NCBI GenBank assembly: GCA_963839475.1
Contig: CAWIVH010000001.1
Span: forward strand, 992,001-1,056,000
Origin: CAWIVH01 sp963839475
GTDB lineage: Bacteria; Acidobacteriota; UBA6911
Direction: 5' to 3'
Length of the DNA: 64,000 bases
The position numbers and the translations under genes are program-made. Within the stretch, counting starts at the first letter, position 1. Every line of letters starts with the position of its first letter. Of this stretch, positions 9,300 to 20,312 are shown in pieces. Below the pieces are notes generated by a model. That model saw nothing but the letters and a program-made list of their open reading frames with translations. It ran no database searches and was not told where the DNA came from.

Positions 9300-9328
9300 T
9301 TGACACACTCAGGAAGGTGTGATAGTTT
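9300..9328 (+). promoter_or_regulatory. Candidate sigma-70 promoter of the barrel gene at 9405
   Basis: TTGACA at 9300-9305 matches the -35 consensus perfectly. Seventeen bases downstream lies TAGTTT (9323-9328), a weak -10. Transcription would start near 9335, about 70 nt before the ATG at 9405. The -35 is strong evidence; the poor -10 keeps this tentative. Confidence 0.4.
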
Positions 9329-9404
9329 TTTCGGAGTGCAAGTGTCGTTAGGCGCTGCCGTTTAGATTTCAATATCCATTGCGCAGCGCGAAGGGCGGCC
9401 TCAA

Positions 9405-11177
9405 ATGAATCCGCGCATCCGCGTTCTGAGTGCGTTCACTTTCCTGTTGCTTGCCTTGGCCCCGGTCCATGGTTTTGCCAAGGGAAACGGGAAAATCACA
9501 GGCAAGATTCTCAGCAAGAGCGGCGAAGGCCTGCTTGGAGCCGTCGTCACCGCTTTCCGACAGGATCACGAAGGCGGAACCATCTCCTTCACGCGCTCTG
9601 ACCGCAGCGGTAACTACAGCCTGTCCAATATCGCGGCCGGTTCTTATTACCTGCAAATCAGCCGGGACGGCTACCAGCCCATAACCAACACGGAAATCAA
9701 GGTCGAGGCCGGCAGAACCACGACCATGAATATTATCCTCCAGGAGCTTCTGGACATCATTTCCGGACAGCCGGATCCACGCAATTGGGACATCAAGACC
9801 GTAATGCGCAGCTCGTCGGACCGGAGATTGATCTTCAGGGACCTTCCCGGGGCTTCGGACCCGGCCATGGATCCGGAGGCGCCTTTCGCTCGGGCCGGCG
9901 CATTAACCGTCACATCCAGCAGCGGGCTAGGGAGCGAGAATTACGCCCTGTTCCCCAGCAACGGCCAGAATGGCATCGCTTCCAATTTTGCCTTCGTAGA
10001 GCCGGTCACCGACAAGGGCCGGATGATTTTTTCCGGTCAGATCAGCACCGGCTATGATTATTCGTGGCAAGTGCGCAACACCTACAACTACCGGCCGGAT
10101 CCAAACAGGGATTTCAAGCTTTCCGCTGCATACGGGCGTCTTTCCATGGGCGGCCCGCCGGTTGGAAACATGGGCCGGCCCTCCCAATTCTTTACCCAGG
10201 ATCCGAATACGCGTGAATCCGGGATCCAGACCCTCGGCCTGGGATTCGAAGCTCGCAACAAGGTCTTTGACACACTTGCTTTCGAATACGGTTTCGACCT
10301 GTCGCGAGTTTATTACGGCACGACCAGGAACTTCGTAAGCCCTTATTTCCAGATCATTATCACGCCAACAACCAATTGGGCCTTCAAGTCATCGGTCTCT
10401 TCGCGCCGCATGAGCGATAACCACTCCCTCGCGCTCCCGGATGGCGATATCCTGAACCTTCTGGAGCCGACCTTTATCTCCGGCATCAACGGCGACGTGC
10501 AGTTCAGCCAGTTCAAGCACTCCGAAGTCGCCGTTTCAAGGGCGCTTGCCGCAGGCTCTGCCATCGAGGTGGCGGTTTACGAAGACCGCATGCAGGGGCC
10601 CGGCATGCCCTTCCTGGTGACTTTGTCCACGGATTCCGGGACATCGTCCCACCTTGTCCAACCGCGTGAGGACCAGTCCAGCCAACGCGGCATGCGCCTG
10701 GCTTTCAACCGCCGGTTCCTTGACTTTCTGAATGGGTCCATTGCCTACGTTTATGGAACCGGGTCAAACCTCTCGCCCACGGATCCTGCGCTATCCAGCG
10801 AAGCCCTGGCCGCCAGCATGCTCAGCTTTATGCAGCACCAGTACTACCACTCGTTGACCGGCCAGGTTTCTGCGGTGTTTCCAAGAACCCATACCAGCAT
10901 AACCACCGTCGTACGCTGGTACCCGGGTTTTTCGCTAATGCCGATTGACCTGTTCGCTGATCGCAGCGACATGTTGTCCAAAGGTTTCAACTTCTCCCTG
11001 CGACAGCCAATCCCCCTCCCTGAATTCATGGGCAACCCAGGACGTTGGGAAGCCTTGGTCGATGTGCGCAATCTCTTCGATCAGGGAAAGCAGGCGATTC
11101 CAACCAGCGATGGCCAGCTAACGATTGCCCGGAACGCCCGAGCCCTCCGATTCGGCATTAACCTCAACCTGTATTAA
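9405..11177 (+). CDS. Carboxypeptidase-regulatory-domain outer-membrane beta-barrel protein
   Basis: The 590-residue protein has a signal peptide (FTFLLLALAPVHGFA), a carboxypeptidase regulatory-like domain at about residues 27-105 (GKITGKILSKSGEGLLGAVV ... GNYSLSNIAAGSYYLQISRDGY), a short linker, and about 450 residues of alternating barrel strands ending in FGINLNLY. Acidobacterial Oar-type TonB-dependent proteins have this regulatory domain followed by a plug and a 22-strand barrel of about 1000 residues; here the plug is absent and the barrel is short. It is therefore probably not an active TonB-dependent transporter but a smaller outer-membrane protein with an adhesive or binding periplasmic domain. 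It stands alone. Confidence 0.72.
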   Translation: MNPRIRVLSAFTFLLLALAPVHGFAKGNGKITGKILSKSGEGLLGAVVTAFRQDHEGGTISFTRSDRSGNYSLSNIAAGSYYLQISRDGYQPITNTEIKVEAGRTTTMNIILQELLDIISGQPDPRNWDIKTVMRSSSDRRLIFRDLPGASDPAMDPEAPFARAGALTVTSSSGLGSENYALFPSNGQNGIASNFAFVEPVTDKGRMIFSGQISTGYDYSWQVRNTYNYRPDPNRDFKLSAAYGRLSMGGPPVGNMGRPSQFFTQDPNTRESGIQTLGLGFEARNKVFDTLAFEYGFDLSRVYYGTTRNFVSPYFQIIITPTTNWAFKSSVSSRRMSDNHSLALPDGDILNLLEPTFISGINGDVQFSQFKHSEVAVSRALAAGSAIEVAVYEDRMQGPGMPFLVTLSTDSGTSSHLVQPREDQSSQRGMRLAFNRRFLDFLNGSIAYVYGTGSNLSPTDPALSSEALAASMLSFMQHQYYHSLTGQVSAVFPRTHTSITTVVRWYPGFSLMPIDLFADRSDMLSKGFNFSLRQPIPLPEFMGNPGRWEALVDVRNLFDQGKQAIPTSDGQLTIARNARALRFGINLNLY

Positions 11178-11185
11178 GCGGTTCG

Positions 11186-11211
11186 CGCCGGACAGCCTTC
11201 GTTGTCCGGCG
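11186..11211 (+). terminator. 9-bp hairpin just after the barrel gene
   Basis: CGCCGGACA (11186-11194) pairs perfectly with TGTCCGGCG (11203-11211) around an 8-nt loop, nine bases after the stop of the gene ending at 11177. There is no following U-tract, so it may protect the mRNA 3' end rather than terminate transcription by itself. Confidence 0.45.
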
Positions 11212-11544
11212 GATCAGCAGATCCATTCCCTATGAGTGCCGTACTACGCTTAATAACAAAATCAGCTGTCCTTTGACGGATCGGAGGCACTGAACTGCGA
11301 GAGGGAAAGCGGCCATGCACCCAATTCCGAAGCGAACAGTCTCCCCATCCCATCCCAAGCCCGGCAGGAAAGGCTACTTTTTTCCTTGTAACAAGATAGA
11401 GCAAAGGATCAAAATATTGGACGAAGCGGATTCAATATTTTGAACCATCCTATGTGAGATGCTTGGAGGCGGTTCTTGGAAAACATAAATCCAGGAAAAT
11501 CATGATTTTATGGGTGTATTTATAAAATCTTAAATCTCATTCGA

Positions 11545-11560
11545 TGGCATGGATATTGCT
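11545..11560 (+). promoter_or_regulatory. Candidate sigma-54 promoter of the PDZ-kinase/NtrC operon
   Basis: TGGCAT (11545-11550), five bases, then TTGCT (11556-11560) matches the sigma-54 -24/-12 consensus TGGCAC-N5-TTGCW at all but one base, with the required GG-N10-GC spacing (GG 11546-11547, GC 11558-11559). Transcription would start near 11571, about 30 nt before the ATG at 11602. The operon it precedes encodes an NtrC-family sigma-54 activator, so positive autoregulation is plausible. The 424-bp gap from 11178 holds this site and the hairpin at 11186; I see no gene there. Confidence 0.6.
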
Positions 11561-11601
11561 TCGCGGGAAGGGGGCCATATTGTGCCCGAGAGTGTCATCC
11601 C

Positions 11602-12837
11602 ATGAATGCCTTTCCGGTTCCATTCAAAATCGTCACCATCGTGCTGATCACGATGCTGGCGGTGACGATTGGCATTCTCAACCTGCGCGACCGGGCATCT
11701 TTTGCAGAGCCAACGGATGGAGTTTTCTGGGACCAGGCCGGTGAAGGTTTGGTGGCATCCTGGGTGGTGCCTGGCGGACCGGCCGATTCAGCCGGTGTGA
11801 AGGTGGGTGATCGGATAGTCACGATCAACGGCATCTCCATCCGGAATCTGGGCGAGCACACCGGCCTGCTCGACAGCCTGGGAATAAACGCTTCGGCGAA
11901 TTACACCCTCTCTTCGAATGGCGCGCAAAAGGAGATCGTGCTGCAGTTGGCGGCGCGCCTGCTTTTGGGAACCCGCGATGTGCTGCGGACGATACTTGCA
12001 TTCCTGTATCTGGGCATCGGCCTTTTTGTTGTTTTACGGGGAATCAGGCTGCCTCGGGCCATCCACTTTCATCTGATCTGCATCACGGCTTTCGTGGTTT
12101 TCCTCTACAGCTACACGCCCAAGCTGGAAACCCTGGATTGGATCGTGCTGGCTTTTTCGGTGGGCGCTTTTCTGCTGTTCCCGGCGTTGTTCGTCCATTT
12201 TTGCCTGCACTTTCCGACCGAAACCGTTTCAGGTAGGCTCCGCGCGCCCCTGGTTTATGCACCGGCGCTTTTGCTGGGTATGATTCACGTGTTATGGATG
12301 GCCGGGCGGCTGGCGAGGTTCGGCCTCCCGACGACTCCGGAATCGCTGCAGTTGCTGGACCGGATTCACCTGGTTTATTTCATCGCGGCTTTCCTGACCG
12401 GCGGCCTGATCCTGGCGGCAAAGCGGAAGGCGGCGAACGACCTGGTGACTCGCCAGCAGATGAAATGGGTTACCTACGGAACCTTTGCCGGTGTAATTCC
12501 ATTCGGCGCCTTGTATGGGATTCCCTGGATCATGGGAGCCCGGGTTGGGCTTGCCCTGGAAGCATCGATGCTCTTCCTGGCGTTGATCCCGCTATCTTTC
12601 GGGTACGCCATTATCCATTTCCGCCTGCTCGATGTGGATAACATTGTGCGCAAAGGGGCGGCCTATTTCCTGGCGAGTTCTCTGCTCTTATCGGTTTACC
12701 TCTTTTTCGTGCTGGTTGTCGGCCGGGCGCTTCAATGGCTTGCCCCGGATGCCGATTTCATTGTGATCTCAGCGGCTGCGCTGGCGATTGCGCTGCTTGT
12801 TTGCCCCGTTGCGATCGCGCATCCAGACCCGGCTTGA
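11602..12837 (+). CDS. PDZ and multi-pass membrane sensor part of a histidine kinase (5' part, frameshifted)
   Basis: The 411-residue reading frame encodes an N-terminal anchor (about 8-27), a PDZ domain (about 40-115: VVPGGPADSAGVKVGDRIVT) and about eight hydrophobic helices up to residue 405. It then runs into a stop after HPDPA. In kinases of this architecture the last helix is followed directly by a segment like LFAPLRSRIQTRLDRLFYRD; exactly that segment is found in the next frame, starting in the overlapping gene at 12788. Adding one T near 12800 (GTTTGCCCC to GTTTTGCCCC) would join the two. The natural product is therefore probably one protein of about 940 residues; the break is either an assembly error, a recent mutation or a programmed shift. 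Confidence 0.8.
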   Translation: MNAFPVPFKIVTIVLITMLAVTIGILNLRDRASFAEPTDGVFWDQAGEGLVASWVVPGGPADSAGVKVGDRIVTINGISIRNLGEHTGLLDSLGINASANYTLSSNGAQKEIVLQLAARLLLGTRDVLRTILAFLYLGIGLFVVLRGIRLPRAIHFHLICITAFVVFLYSYTPKLETLDWIVLAFSVGAFLLFPALFVHFCLHFPTETVSGRLRAPLVYAPALLLGMIHVLWMAGRLARFGLPTTPESLQLLDRIHLVYFIAAFLTGGLILAAKRKAANDLVTRQQMKWVTYGTFAGVIPFGALYGIPWIMGARVGLALEASMLFLALIPLSFGYAIIHFRLLDVDNIVRKGAAYFLASSLLLSVYLFFVLVVGRALQWLAPDADFIVISAAALAIALLVCPVAIAHPDPA

Positions 12838-14427
12838 CAGATTGTTTTACAGGGATCGATTCTCGGAGCGCGCCGGCCTTCTCGAATTCGCCCGTACTTT
12901 GAGCTCGGAAATAAGCCTGGCCCCGCTGTCACGCAGCATTCTGGACCGGGTGGTCAGGACCTTCCAGGTTCGCCCGGCGGCTCTCTTTCTCGCGGATCCG
13001 CATTATCCGGGCTGTTTCCGGCTCGCGGATGCGATCGATTTTTCGCCCTCGAACCCCGCGCAGATTTACCGGACCGAGGAGTTGGTGGAGGGTGAAAGAG
13101 CCGACGAGCACGCCGATCCCTTGCTCGAAAGTCCGTTGAGGAAAGCGGCCGTCGCGATGCGGGCGCAGGGACTGGTCGGATTCCAGGAACTGAAGGTGCG
13201 AGCCAACAGCATCGGCTGGATCGGCCTTGGGCTCCCACCGCGCGACCGGCATTTCTCCTCTGAAGATCTCGCGCTGCTCGCGGCCCTTTCGCGCTACGCA
13301 GCTATCGCGCTGGAGAATGCCAGCCTCTACCGGGCCGTTGAAACCAAAGCGCTGGAGCTGGAGCAGCTGAAATCGTACACCGAAAACATCATCGAGAGCA
13401 TCAACGTCGCGGTTCTGGCTCTGGACCTGAGGGGAGGCGTCACATCCTGCAATCGGGCCTTTGAAGAGCTATACCGGGCGCGGCGCGAACAGATCAGGGG
13501 TCACGCCGTCGAGGAACTGCTGCCTGAAGATGTCATCCAGTCGATCCGGAATGCCACGGGCACCCGGGGCTGGGACCTGCGCGCTGCCGCCAATATCTTC
13601 AAGCTTTACCTGTCAAACCGGGCCCAGGAAAAACTGATCGTCAATCTGAGCGTTATTCCCCTGATGGAGGGATCCGACCAGAGTTCGGGCTGTCTGATCG
13701 TGATGGACAACATCACCGAAAAAGTGCAGCTCCAGGACCAGATGATGCAGGTGGAAAAGCTGTCCTCGATCGGGCTGCTGGCTGCCGGAATAGCGCACGA
13801 AGTAAATACGCCGATCACCGGAATTTCGAGTTTCACACAGCTCCTTCTCAAGCAGACCTCGGATACCGATCAGAGGAAGCCCATTCTGGAGAAGATCGAA
13901 AAGCAGACTTTTCGGGCCGCGGAAATCGTCAACGGGCTGCTGAACTTTGCGCGCTTGAACGGCAGCGAATTCACCGACCTCGATTTGAACGTCCTGATCC
14001 GCGAAAGCCTTTCGCTTCTCGATCACCAGATGCGCCACAATCACATCAAGGTGGAATCCGTACTCGACGAAACCATCCCGCCGGTATTCGGCAATAGCGG
14101 GAAGCTGCAGCAGGTATTCATCAATCTCTTTCTGAACGCCCGCGATGCCATGAGTCAGGGCGGAGATCTCAATGTCCGCACGGCGATGAACGATGAAATG
14201 GTCATCGTCGATATCCGCGATACGGGAGTCGGGATCTCCAGCGAGAATATCAAGCGGATCTACGATCCGTTCTTCACAACCAAGAGCACCGGCAAAGGAA
14301 CGGGCCTGGGCCTGGCTGTAACCTACGGAATCGTCCAGGAACACGGCGGCAGGATTTTCGTGGAGAGCTCCCCCGGCCAGGGGACCAGTTTCCGACTCAA
14401 ACTTCCTACGCGGCACATACCCAGACG

Positions 14428-14431
<4 letters not shown>
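12788..14431 (+). CDS. GAF-PAS sensor histidine kinase (3' part of the frameshifted kinase)
   Basis: The 547-residue frame, if read alone, would need a TTG at 12788 inside the preceding gene. It encodes a linker (LRSRIQTRLDRLFYRDRF), a GAF domain (about 40-190), a coiled connector, a PAS domain (about 200-310) and the kinase core: HisKA with AAGIAHEVNTPITGI (phospho-acceptor H337), N-box NLFLNARDAM, G1 DTGVGIS and G2 GKGTGLGLAV. It should autophosphorylate and pass the phosphate to the NtrC-type regulator whose ATG overlaps its stop (ATGA at 14428). The membrane and PDZ parts are in the preceding frame, so the signal is probably sensed at or outside the membrane. Confidence 0.88.
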
Positions 14432-15801
<1,370 letters not shown>

Positions 15802-15885
15802 TTGGCAATTCGCATTGATTTGAATCCCTCTTGTCGCTACATTTTATCTTGCCCAGTCGATCATCATTGCCGGAGGGATCATCCA

Positions 15886-16857
15886 ATGCGGCGCTATCCT
15901 ATTTTTGCGGGTGCGGGTTCGTTCTTGATCGTCTTCCTCGGTCTCATCCCGGCTCTCCGGGCGGATTACAAACAGGCTGTCGCCTATTACAACCGCGGGC
16001 AGTTCGACAAGGCGATCCAGGAACTGAAGCCGGACCTTGACGCCAACCCGGACTGGGAATTCGGGCACCGGCTGGTGGGCCTCAGCTACCTGCAACTCAA
16101 GAACAACGCGCTGGCCGTGTCTTCTCTCACTCGCGCCGTCGAACTGAAATCCACGTCTTTCTCCGCCTACTACGGCCTGGCGCAGGCCTACTTCAATATG
16201 CAGAAATACGAGCAGGCCGTCCAGATACTGCTCCGCGGTGAAACATTCATGCCCAAAGAGGATCCCAAGGAGAAGTACAAGCTCTACCATCTCCGCGGCG
16301 CCGCTTATTTCCGCCAGCAGAAGTACGCGGACGCCATCAACGACCTGACGGCGGCGCTGCGCATTTCCGGCGACGACTGGACCAGTTTCTACGAACTGGG
16401 CTTTTCCTATTTTCAGTCGAATCGCCTGGACGAAGCCATCCAGGCCCTGCAGAAAGCCAACACGCTGAAGCCGGGCGAAAAGGGGACCACGGAACTGCTC
16501 GGAAAGGCCTATTTCAAAAAGGGACTGGCCTCCCTCTCCAGCAAGCAGTATGCCGACGCCCTGGCGCAGCTCAAGAATGCCAGGGACATTTCACCGCGGG
16601 ATGGCTACATCCTGTACAACCTGGCCGAAGCCTACCTGTTTCAGAAAAACTATGCGGAAGCCGAAAAGGCGCTGAACCAGGCGCTCGAGATCATGCCCAA
16701 AAGCGTGGAAGTCTACTTGCGGCTTGGCCTGGTGTACGAAAAGCAGAAGAAATGGGATCCGTCGATCGCCGCCTACCAGAAGGCGAACGAGTTGAGCCCC
16801 TCGCCGGCGATCAAAGAGGCAATCGCGCGGGTTACCGACAATAAAAAGGCCAAATAA
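15886..16857 (+). CDS. Secreted TPR-repeat protein
   Basis: The 323-residue protein begins at ATG 15886, 8 nt after a GGAGG ribosome site; an in-frame extension to 15802 adds a region without signal-peptide character. After the signal peptide (GSFLIVFLGLIPALRA) there are about eight tetratricopeptide repeats from residue 30 to the end, for example AVAYYNRGQFDKAIQELKPD, AYYGLAQAYFNMQKYEQAVQ and GYILYNLAEAYLFQKNYAEA. It is probably a periplasmic scaffold. It follows the two-component genes by 84 bp and may belong to their operon or regulon. Confidence 0.82.
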   Translation: MRRYPIFAGAGSFLIVFLGLIPALRADYKQAVAYYNRGQFDKAIQELKPDLDANPDWEFGHRLVGLSYLQLKNNALAVSSLTRAVELKSTSFSAYYGLAQAYFNMQKYEQAVQILLRGETFMPKEDPKEKYKLYHLRGAAYFRQQKYADAINDLTAALRISGDDWTSFYELGFSYFQSNRLDEAIQALQKANTLKPGEKGTTELLGKAYFKKGLASLSSKQYADALAQLKNARDISPRDGYILYNLAEAYLFQKNYAEAEKALNQALEIMPKSVEVYLRLGLVYEKQKKWDPSIAAYQKANELSPSPAIKEAIARVTDNKKAK

Positions 16858-17131
16858 CCACTGCCCTTTCTCCGGATACCCGGCACACTCGACCGATTGA
16901 GCCGCGAAGCTCCTGCCATGCCTGCATAGCTTATTGAGAATAGAAACTTGGACACGGTGCCAACAGGCTCCGAGAGGTGTTGCAGAATTGGAAATGCTGA
17001 AGATTTCACTAAAACCCATCGAATTACCAAAATTGCAGTGTTTATAAAATTTTTGCGATCTTCGAGCCTTCGCGGTTCAATCCCTCGAGCGTTTCAAGTT
17101 TCCGAAGAGAGAGCCCGCCTTGCATGTAGGA

Positions 17132-18274
17132 TCAGGGTTTCACTTCATACGTACCCGGCCAAATCCGGACGTTGCCGCCTTCATCGAGCGCTATCAGATG
17201 GTAGCTGTAGCTGCCGGGTTGGCGTCCGGCTTCAAGGGGAAACGCGACAGCGGCAAAGCCGGCATTTTTTTCCGGCACAGGGGTGGCCTGTATCACGCGC
17301 CCTGAGGTCTCATCCCTAAAATATATCCCTTCCGGCAACAGGGCGTTCACTCCGCGCCGGATATAGAACCGGAATTGAACGCTGGATCCGGCCCGTGGAT
17401 TGTCAGGCTGGTAGAGGCTTCGCTCCAGTCTGGGAGCCGCATCTTCCGGGCCGGCGATGAACTCCTCGTTCGCGGGATATTCTCTCACCTTTTTCAACCA
17501 GGCAGCCTCAACGACGGCGACGCTGGATTTGAAAGCGACGCCGATGCTTTCCTCCAGGCCACGGGTGCGCAGGGCGTCGAACAACTTGAGGATCTTTTCT
17601 CTTCCGAACATTTCGCGGCAGGTCAGGAGGAAGGTTATCCCCGGGGCCGAGGCGCGCAGGCCGTGCTGTCCGCCTGAAAAAGTGACCCACGGAGACTGCT
17701 GTTTAAGTCCCAGCTGCCCCATGCGGTCCAGCAGTTGGGATTGCACCCATGCGGAGGCAAGGCTTTTTGTGGAGAGGGAAAAATCCCTGGCCAGGATTTC
17801 AGACATGCCTTCCAGCAGGAACTCGGCTTCTTCTCGAACGGGGCCTCCGCGGAAATCCGCCAGCAGGCCCAGGCGGGCAAGTTCCCGGGCGGCGTTGCGC
17901 AGTACAAACTGCTTCTCATTGACGGAGGCAGCCGGATGCCCCATCCCGATCAAAATCTTCCCTGCCGCGGGCTCGGCCCGGGACACCGTCTCATCCCAGC
18001 GGATCTCTATCCATACCTTGCGCGGCAGCTTGTCCCCCAAAGACCGGTTCGTGAAGCTCCAGCAGCTTTCGAGTTCGAGGATGACGTCTCTGGCGATGTA
18101 TTCGCGTTCCATCGGCACCCGCAGGCGGATGTGCTGGGAAAGAATGTTGTCATTGTAGCCCTGCGCCAAGGCAGCCGCGGATGGAAGGAAAAAGAGAGCG
18201 AAAAAAATGGTCGTCGACAAAAGAAAAGGAAGAAATCGCCGCATACGCACGCAACCAAACACACTTTTCCTCAT
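17132..18274 (-). CDS. Secreted protein resembling a degenerate MA-clan (gluzincin-like) peptidase
   Basis: The 380-residue product has a signal peptide (FLPFLLSTTIFFALFFLPSA) and a core whose layout recalls peptidase-MA-like proteins: a helix that would carry HExxH reads RNAARELARLGLL, followed about 25 residues later by EAEFLLEGMSEILARDF in the place of the third zinc-ligand helix. The HExxH histidines are absent, so it is probably not a zinc protease. The C-terminal 100 residues (SVQFRFYIRRGVN ... GSYSYHLIALDEG) look like a beta sandwich. ATG 18274 has an AGGTGAT site; ATG 18244 is an alternative start. It lies between the TPR and STAS genes. Confidence 0.6.
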   Translation of the reverse strand: MRKSVFGCVRMRRFLPFLLSTTIFFALFFLPSAAALAQGYNDNILSQHIRLRVPMEREYIARDVILELESCWSFTNRSLGDKLPRKVWIEIRWDETVSRAEPAAGKILIGMGHPAASVNEKQFVLRNAARELARLGLLADFRGGPVREEAEFLLEGMSEILARDFSLSTKSLASAWVQSQLLDRMGQLGLKQQSPWVTFSGGQHGLRASAPGITFLLTCREMFGREKILKLFDALRTRGLEESIGVAFKSSVAVVEAAWLKKVREYPANEEFIAGPEDAAPRLERSLYQPDNPRAGSSVQFRFYIRRGVNALLPEGIYFRDETSGRVIQATPVPEKNAGFAAVAFPLEAGRQPGSYSYHLIALDEGGNVRIWPGTYEVKP

Positions 18275-18356
18275 GCTGTAAAATCACCTGCACGATGTGC
18301 GTCCGAAAGCCAGGGAGTTTCGGCCCGCCCGACCTGCCCGATCACGTCGGTCTTCT

Positions 18357-18698
18357 TCAGGAGGAGAAGCTCGCCAGCGCGGAGGCCTCGTCGCTGTACC
18401 AGTCGAAAACATTGACCAGCTTGGTCACGCTAAGCAAATCAACCAGCCTCTGATTCGGCGCCAGCAGCTTGAGGTCGCCGCCGCTTTTGCGTATGGCGGT
18501 GTAGCATCGGATGATCTCTCCCAATCCGGCGCTGTCGATATAGGGAACTTTGGCCAGATTGAGGACGATCCGTTTATGCCCCTTCGATAAATGCCCGTCG
18601 ATCGCCATCTTGATTTCGACGTCTCCATCGCCCAAGAGGATCTTCCCCTCGATGTCCAGAATGACAACGCCATCCACCTGCCGCGATGAGAACTTCAT
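18357..18698 (-). CDS. STAS-domain anti-sigma-factor antagonist
   Basis: The 113-residue protein is a single STAS domain of the SpoIIAA/RsbV type. The hallmark VPYIDSAGLGE holds the serine (S56) that a partner-switching kinase phosphorylates, preceded by the strand KRIVLNLAK and followed by LKLLAPNQRLVDLL. Unphosphorylated family members bind an anti-sigma kinase and release a sigma factor. No RsbW-type kinase or PP2C phosphatase is encoded nearby, so the partners must be elsewhere. It lies head to head with enolase across a 282-bp gap that may hold both promoters. Confidence 0.9.
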   Translation of the reverse strand: MKFSSRQVDGVVILDIEGKILLGDGDVEIKMAIDGHLSKGHKRIVLNLAKVPYIDSAGLGEIIRCYTAIRKSGGDLKLLAPNQRLVDLLSVTKLVNVFDWYSDEASALASFSS

Positions 18699-18894
18699 GA
18701 AATCCTCCGTCTATGCATGGAGGTAGAAACTAACATAGCGTTTATGTCCTGTCAATTTTAGCGAACGCGTCCGTTTGGCCGCAAGGCCCCCAGGAACTCG
18801 AAACTGGCAAGGATCGCCCCCCGACCCGGGGGCCAACGCCTCGCGTCGTAGCTTATTCGTCCTTGCGATCATTGCGCTTAAAATCGAGGCGACA

Positions 18895-18923
18895 TTGCTT
18901 GATCCGGCATCGCGGCGTATGCT
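18895..18923 (+). promoter_or_regulatory. Candidate sigma-70 promoter of enolase
   Basis: TTGCTT (18895-18900) and TATGCT (18918-18923) are spaced by 17 bp, giving a start near 18930 and a leader of about 50 nt before ATG 18981. Each element departs from consensus, so this is tentative. Confidence 0.35.
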
Positions 18924-18980
18924 ATACATCGCCTTTTGACTGAATGTTGGATTCAGGCCTGTTTGATACGGAGTCATACC

Positions 18981-20258
18981 ATGAAAAACTCAATTCGTTC
19001 GGTTTTTGCTAGAGAAGTACTGGATTCGCGCGGCAATCCCACAGTCGAGGCCGATGTGGTGCTCGAGTGCGGCATCCGCGGCCGCGCCATCGTTCCTTCC
19101 GGGGCATCGACGGGCGCCCACGAAGCCGTGGAACTGCGCGACGGCGACAAGTCGCGCTATGTCGGCAAAGGCGTCCTCCGCGCGGTGGAAAACGTCAACA
19201 ACATCATCGCCCCCGCGCTGGTAGGAGAGGACATTTTCCTGCAGCGGGCCATCGACCAGATCCTGATCAATCTCGACGGGTCTGACAACAAGATGCGGCT
19301 CGGAGCCAACGCCATCCTGGCGGTGTCCATGGCGGTCGCACGTGCCGCTGCTTCGGCGCTGGATATTCCGCTCTATCGCTACCTGGGCGGAACCAATGCC
19401 TGCATCCTGCCCGTCCCCATGATGAACATCATCAATGGCGGCGCGCATGCCGACAACAACGTGGATCCCCAGGAGTTCATGATCATGCCGGCGGGCGCCA
19501 AATGCTTCGCCGAAAGTTTGCGCATGGGAGTTGAAACCTTCCACTCGCTGAAGTCCGTGCTCAAGAAAAAGGGATATGCGACCAGCGTGGGCGACGAAGG
19601 CGGATTCGCACCGAACCTTAAGTCGAGCGAAGAGGCGCTGGACGTCATCATGGAGGCCATCGAAAAGGCCGGCTACAAGGCCGGGAGCCAGATCTACCTG
19701 GCCCTCGATGTGGCCGCCAGCGAATTCTACGAGGACGGGAAATACCATTTCAAGAAATCCAGCGGCGCCCGCCTGACGGCGGACGAAATGGTGGAGCTCT
19801 ACAAGAAATGGACCACCCAGTACCCGATCGTCTCCATCGAAGACGGGATGAGCGAAGACGACTGGAAAGGTTGGACGGCGCTGACCGAGGCGCTCGGCGA
19901 AAAGATCCAGCTGGTCGGCGACGATCTCTTCGTCACCAACTCGACCCGCCTGGAAAAAGGCATCGCGGACGGTGTGGCCAACAGCATCCTGATCAAGCTG
20001 AACCAGGTCGGGACCGTCAGCGAAACGCTCGACACCATCGAGCTTGCCAAGACCGACAGCTACACGACGGTCATTTCTCACAGGTCCGGCGAATCGGAAG
20101 ACGCCTTCATCGCCGACCTGGCGGTCGCCACCAACGCGGGCCAGATCAAGACCGGTTCCGCCAGCCGTACCGACAGGATCGCGAAGTACAATCAGCTTCT
20201 GCGCATCGAGGAAGAATTGCGCGGGCAGGCGCGCTTCCTCGGAACGGCGCTCTTCTAG
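18981..20258 (+). CDS. eno: Enolase (phosphopyruvate hydratase)
   Basis: The 425-residue enzyme converts 2-phosphoglycerate to phosphoenolpyruvate in glycolysis. Family sequences are present throughout: AREVLDSRGNPTVE at the N terminus, VPSGASTGAHEAVELRDGD, PVPMMNIINGGAHADNNVD, SVGDEGGFAPN, SIEDGMSEDDW, VGDDLFVTN, SHRSGESEDAFIADLAV and KYNQLLRIEEEL near the end. ATG 18981 is preceded by CGGAG; the in-frame extension to 18936 adds residues with no counterpart in enolases. The length is normal. It appears monocistronic; the next gene starts 54 bp after the stop. Confidence 0.97.
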   Translation: MKNSIRSVFAREVLDSRGNPTVEADVVLECGIRGRAIVPSGASTGAHEAVELRDGDKSRYVGKGVLRAVENVNNIIAPALVGEDIFLQRAIDQILINLDGSDNKMRLGANAILAVSMAVARAAASALDIPLYRYLGGTNACILPVPMMNIINGGAHADNNVDPQEFMIMPAGAKCFAESLRMGVETFHSLKSVLKKKGYATSVGDEGGFAPNLKSSEEALDVIMEAIEKAGYKAGSQIYLALDVAASEFYEDGKYHFKKSSGARLTADEMVELYKKWTTQYPIVSIEDGMSEDDWKGWTALTEALGEKIQLVGDDLFVTNSTRLEKGIADGVANSILIKLNQVGTVSETLDTIELAKTDSYTTVISHRSGESEDAFIADLAVATNAGQIKTGSASRTDRIAKYNQLLRIEEELRGQARFLGTALF

Positions 20259-20312
20259 TCACGATCGCAGCACAGGGGCGCTTCGAAGCGATCGCGCAAA
20301 GAAGCGTCCCCC

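Noticed and set aside
18990..20081. 363-residue minus-strand frame opposite enolase
   Set aside because: Antisense of a highly conserved enzyme; histidine-, aspartate- and glutamine-rich composition typical of shadow frames.
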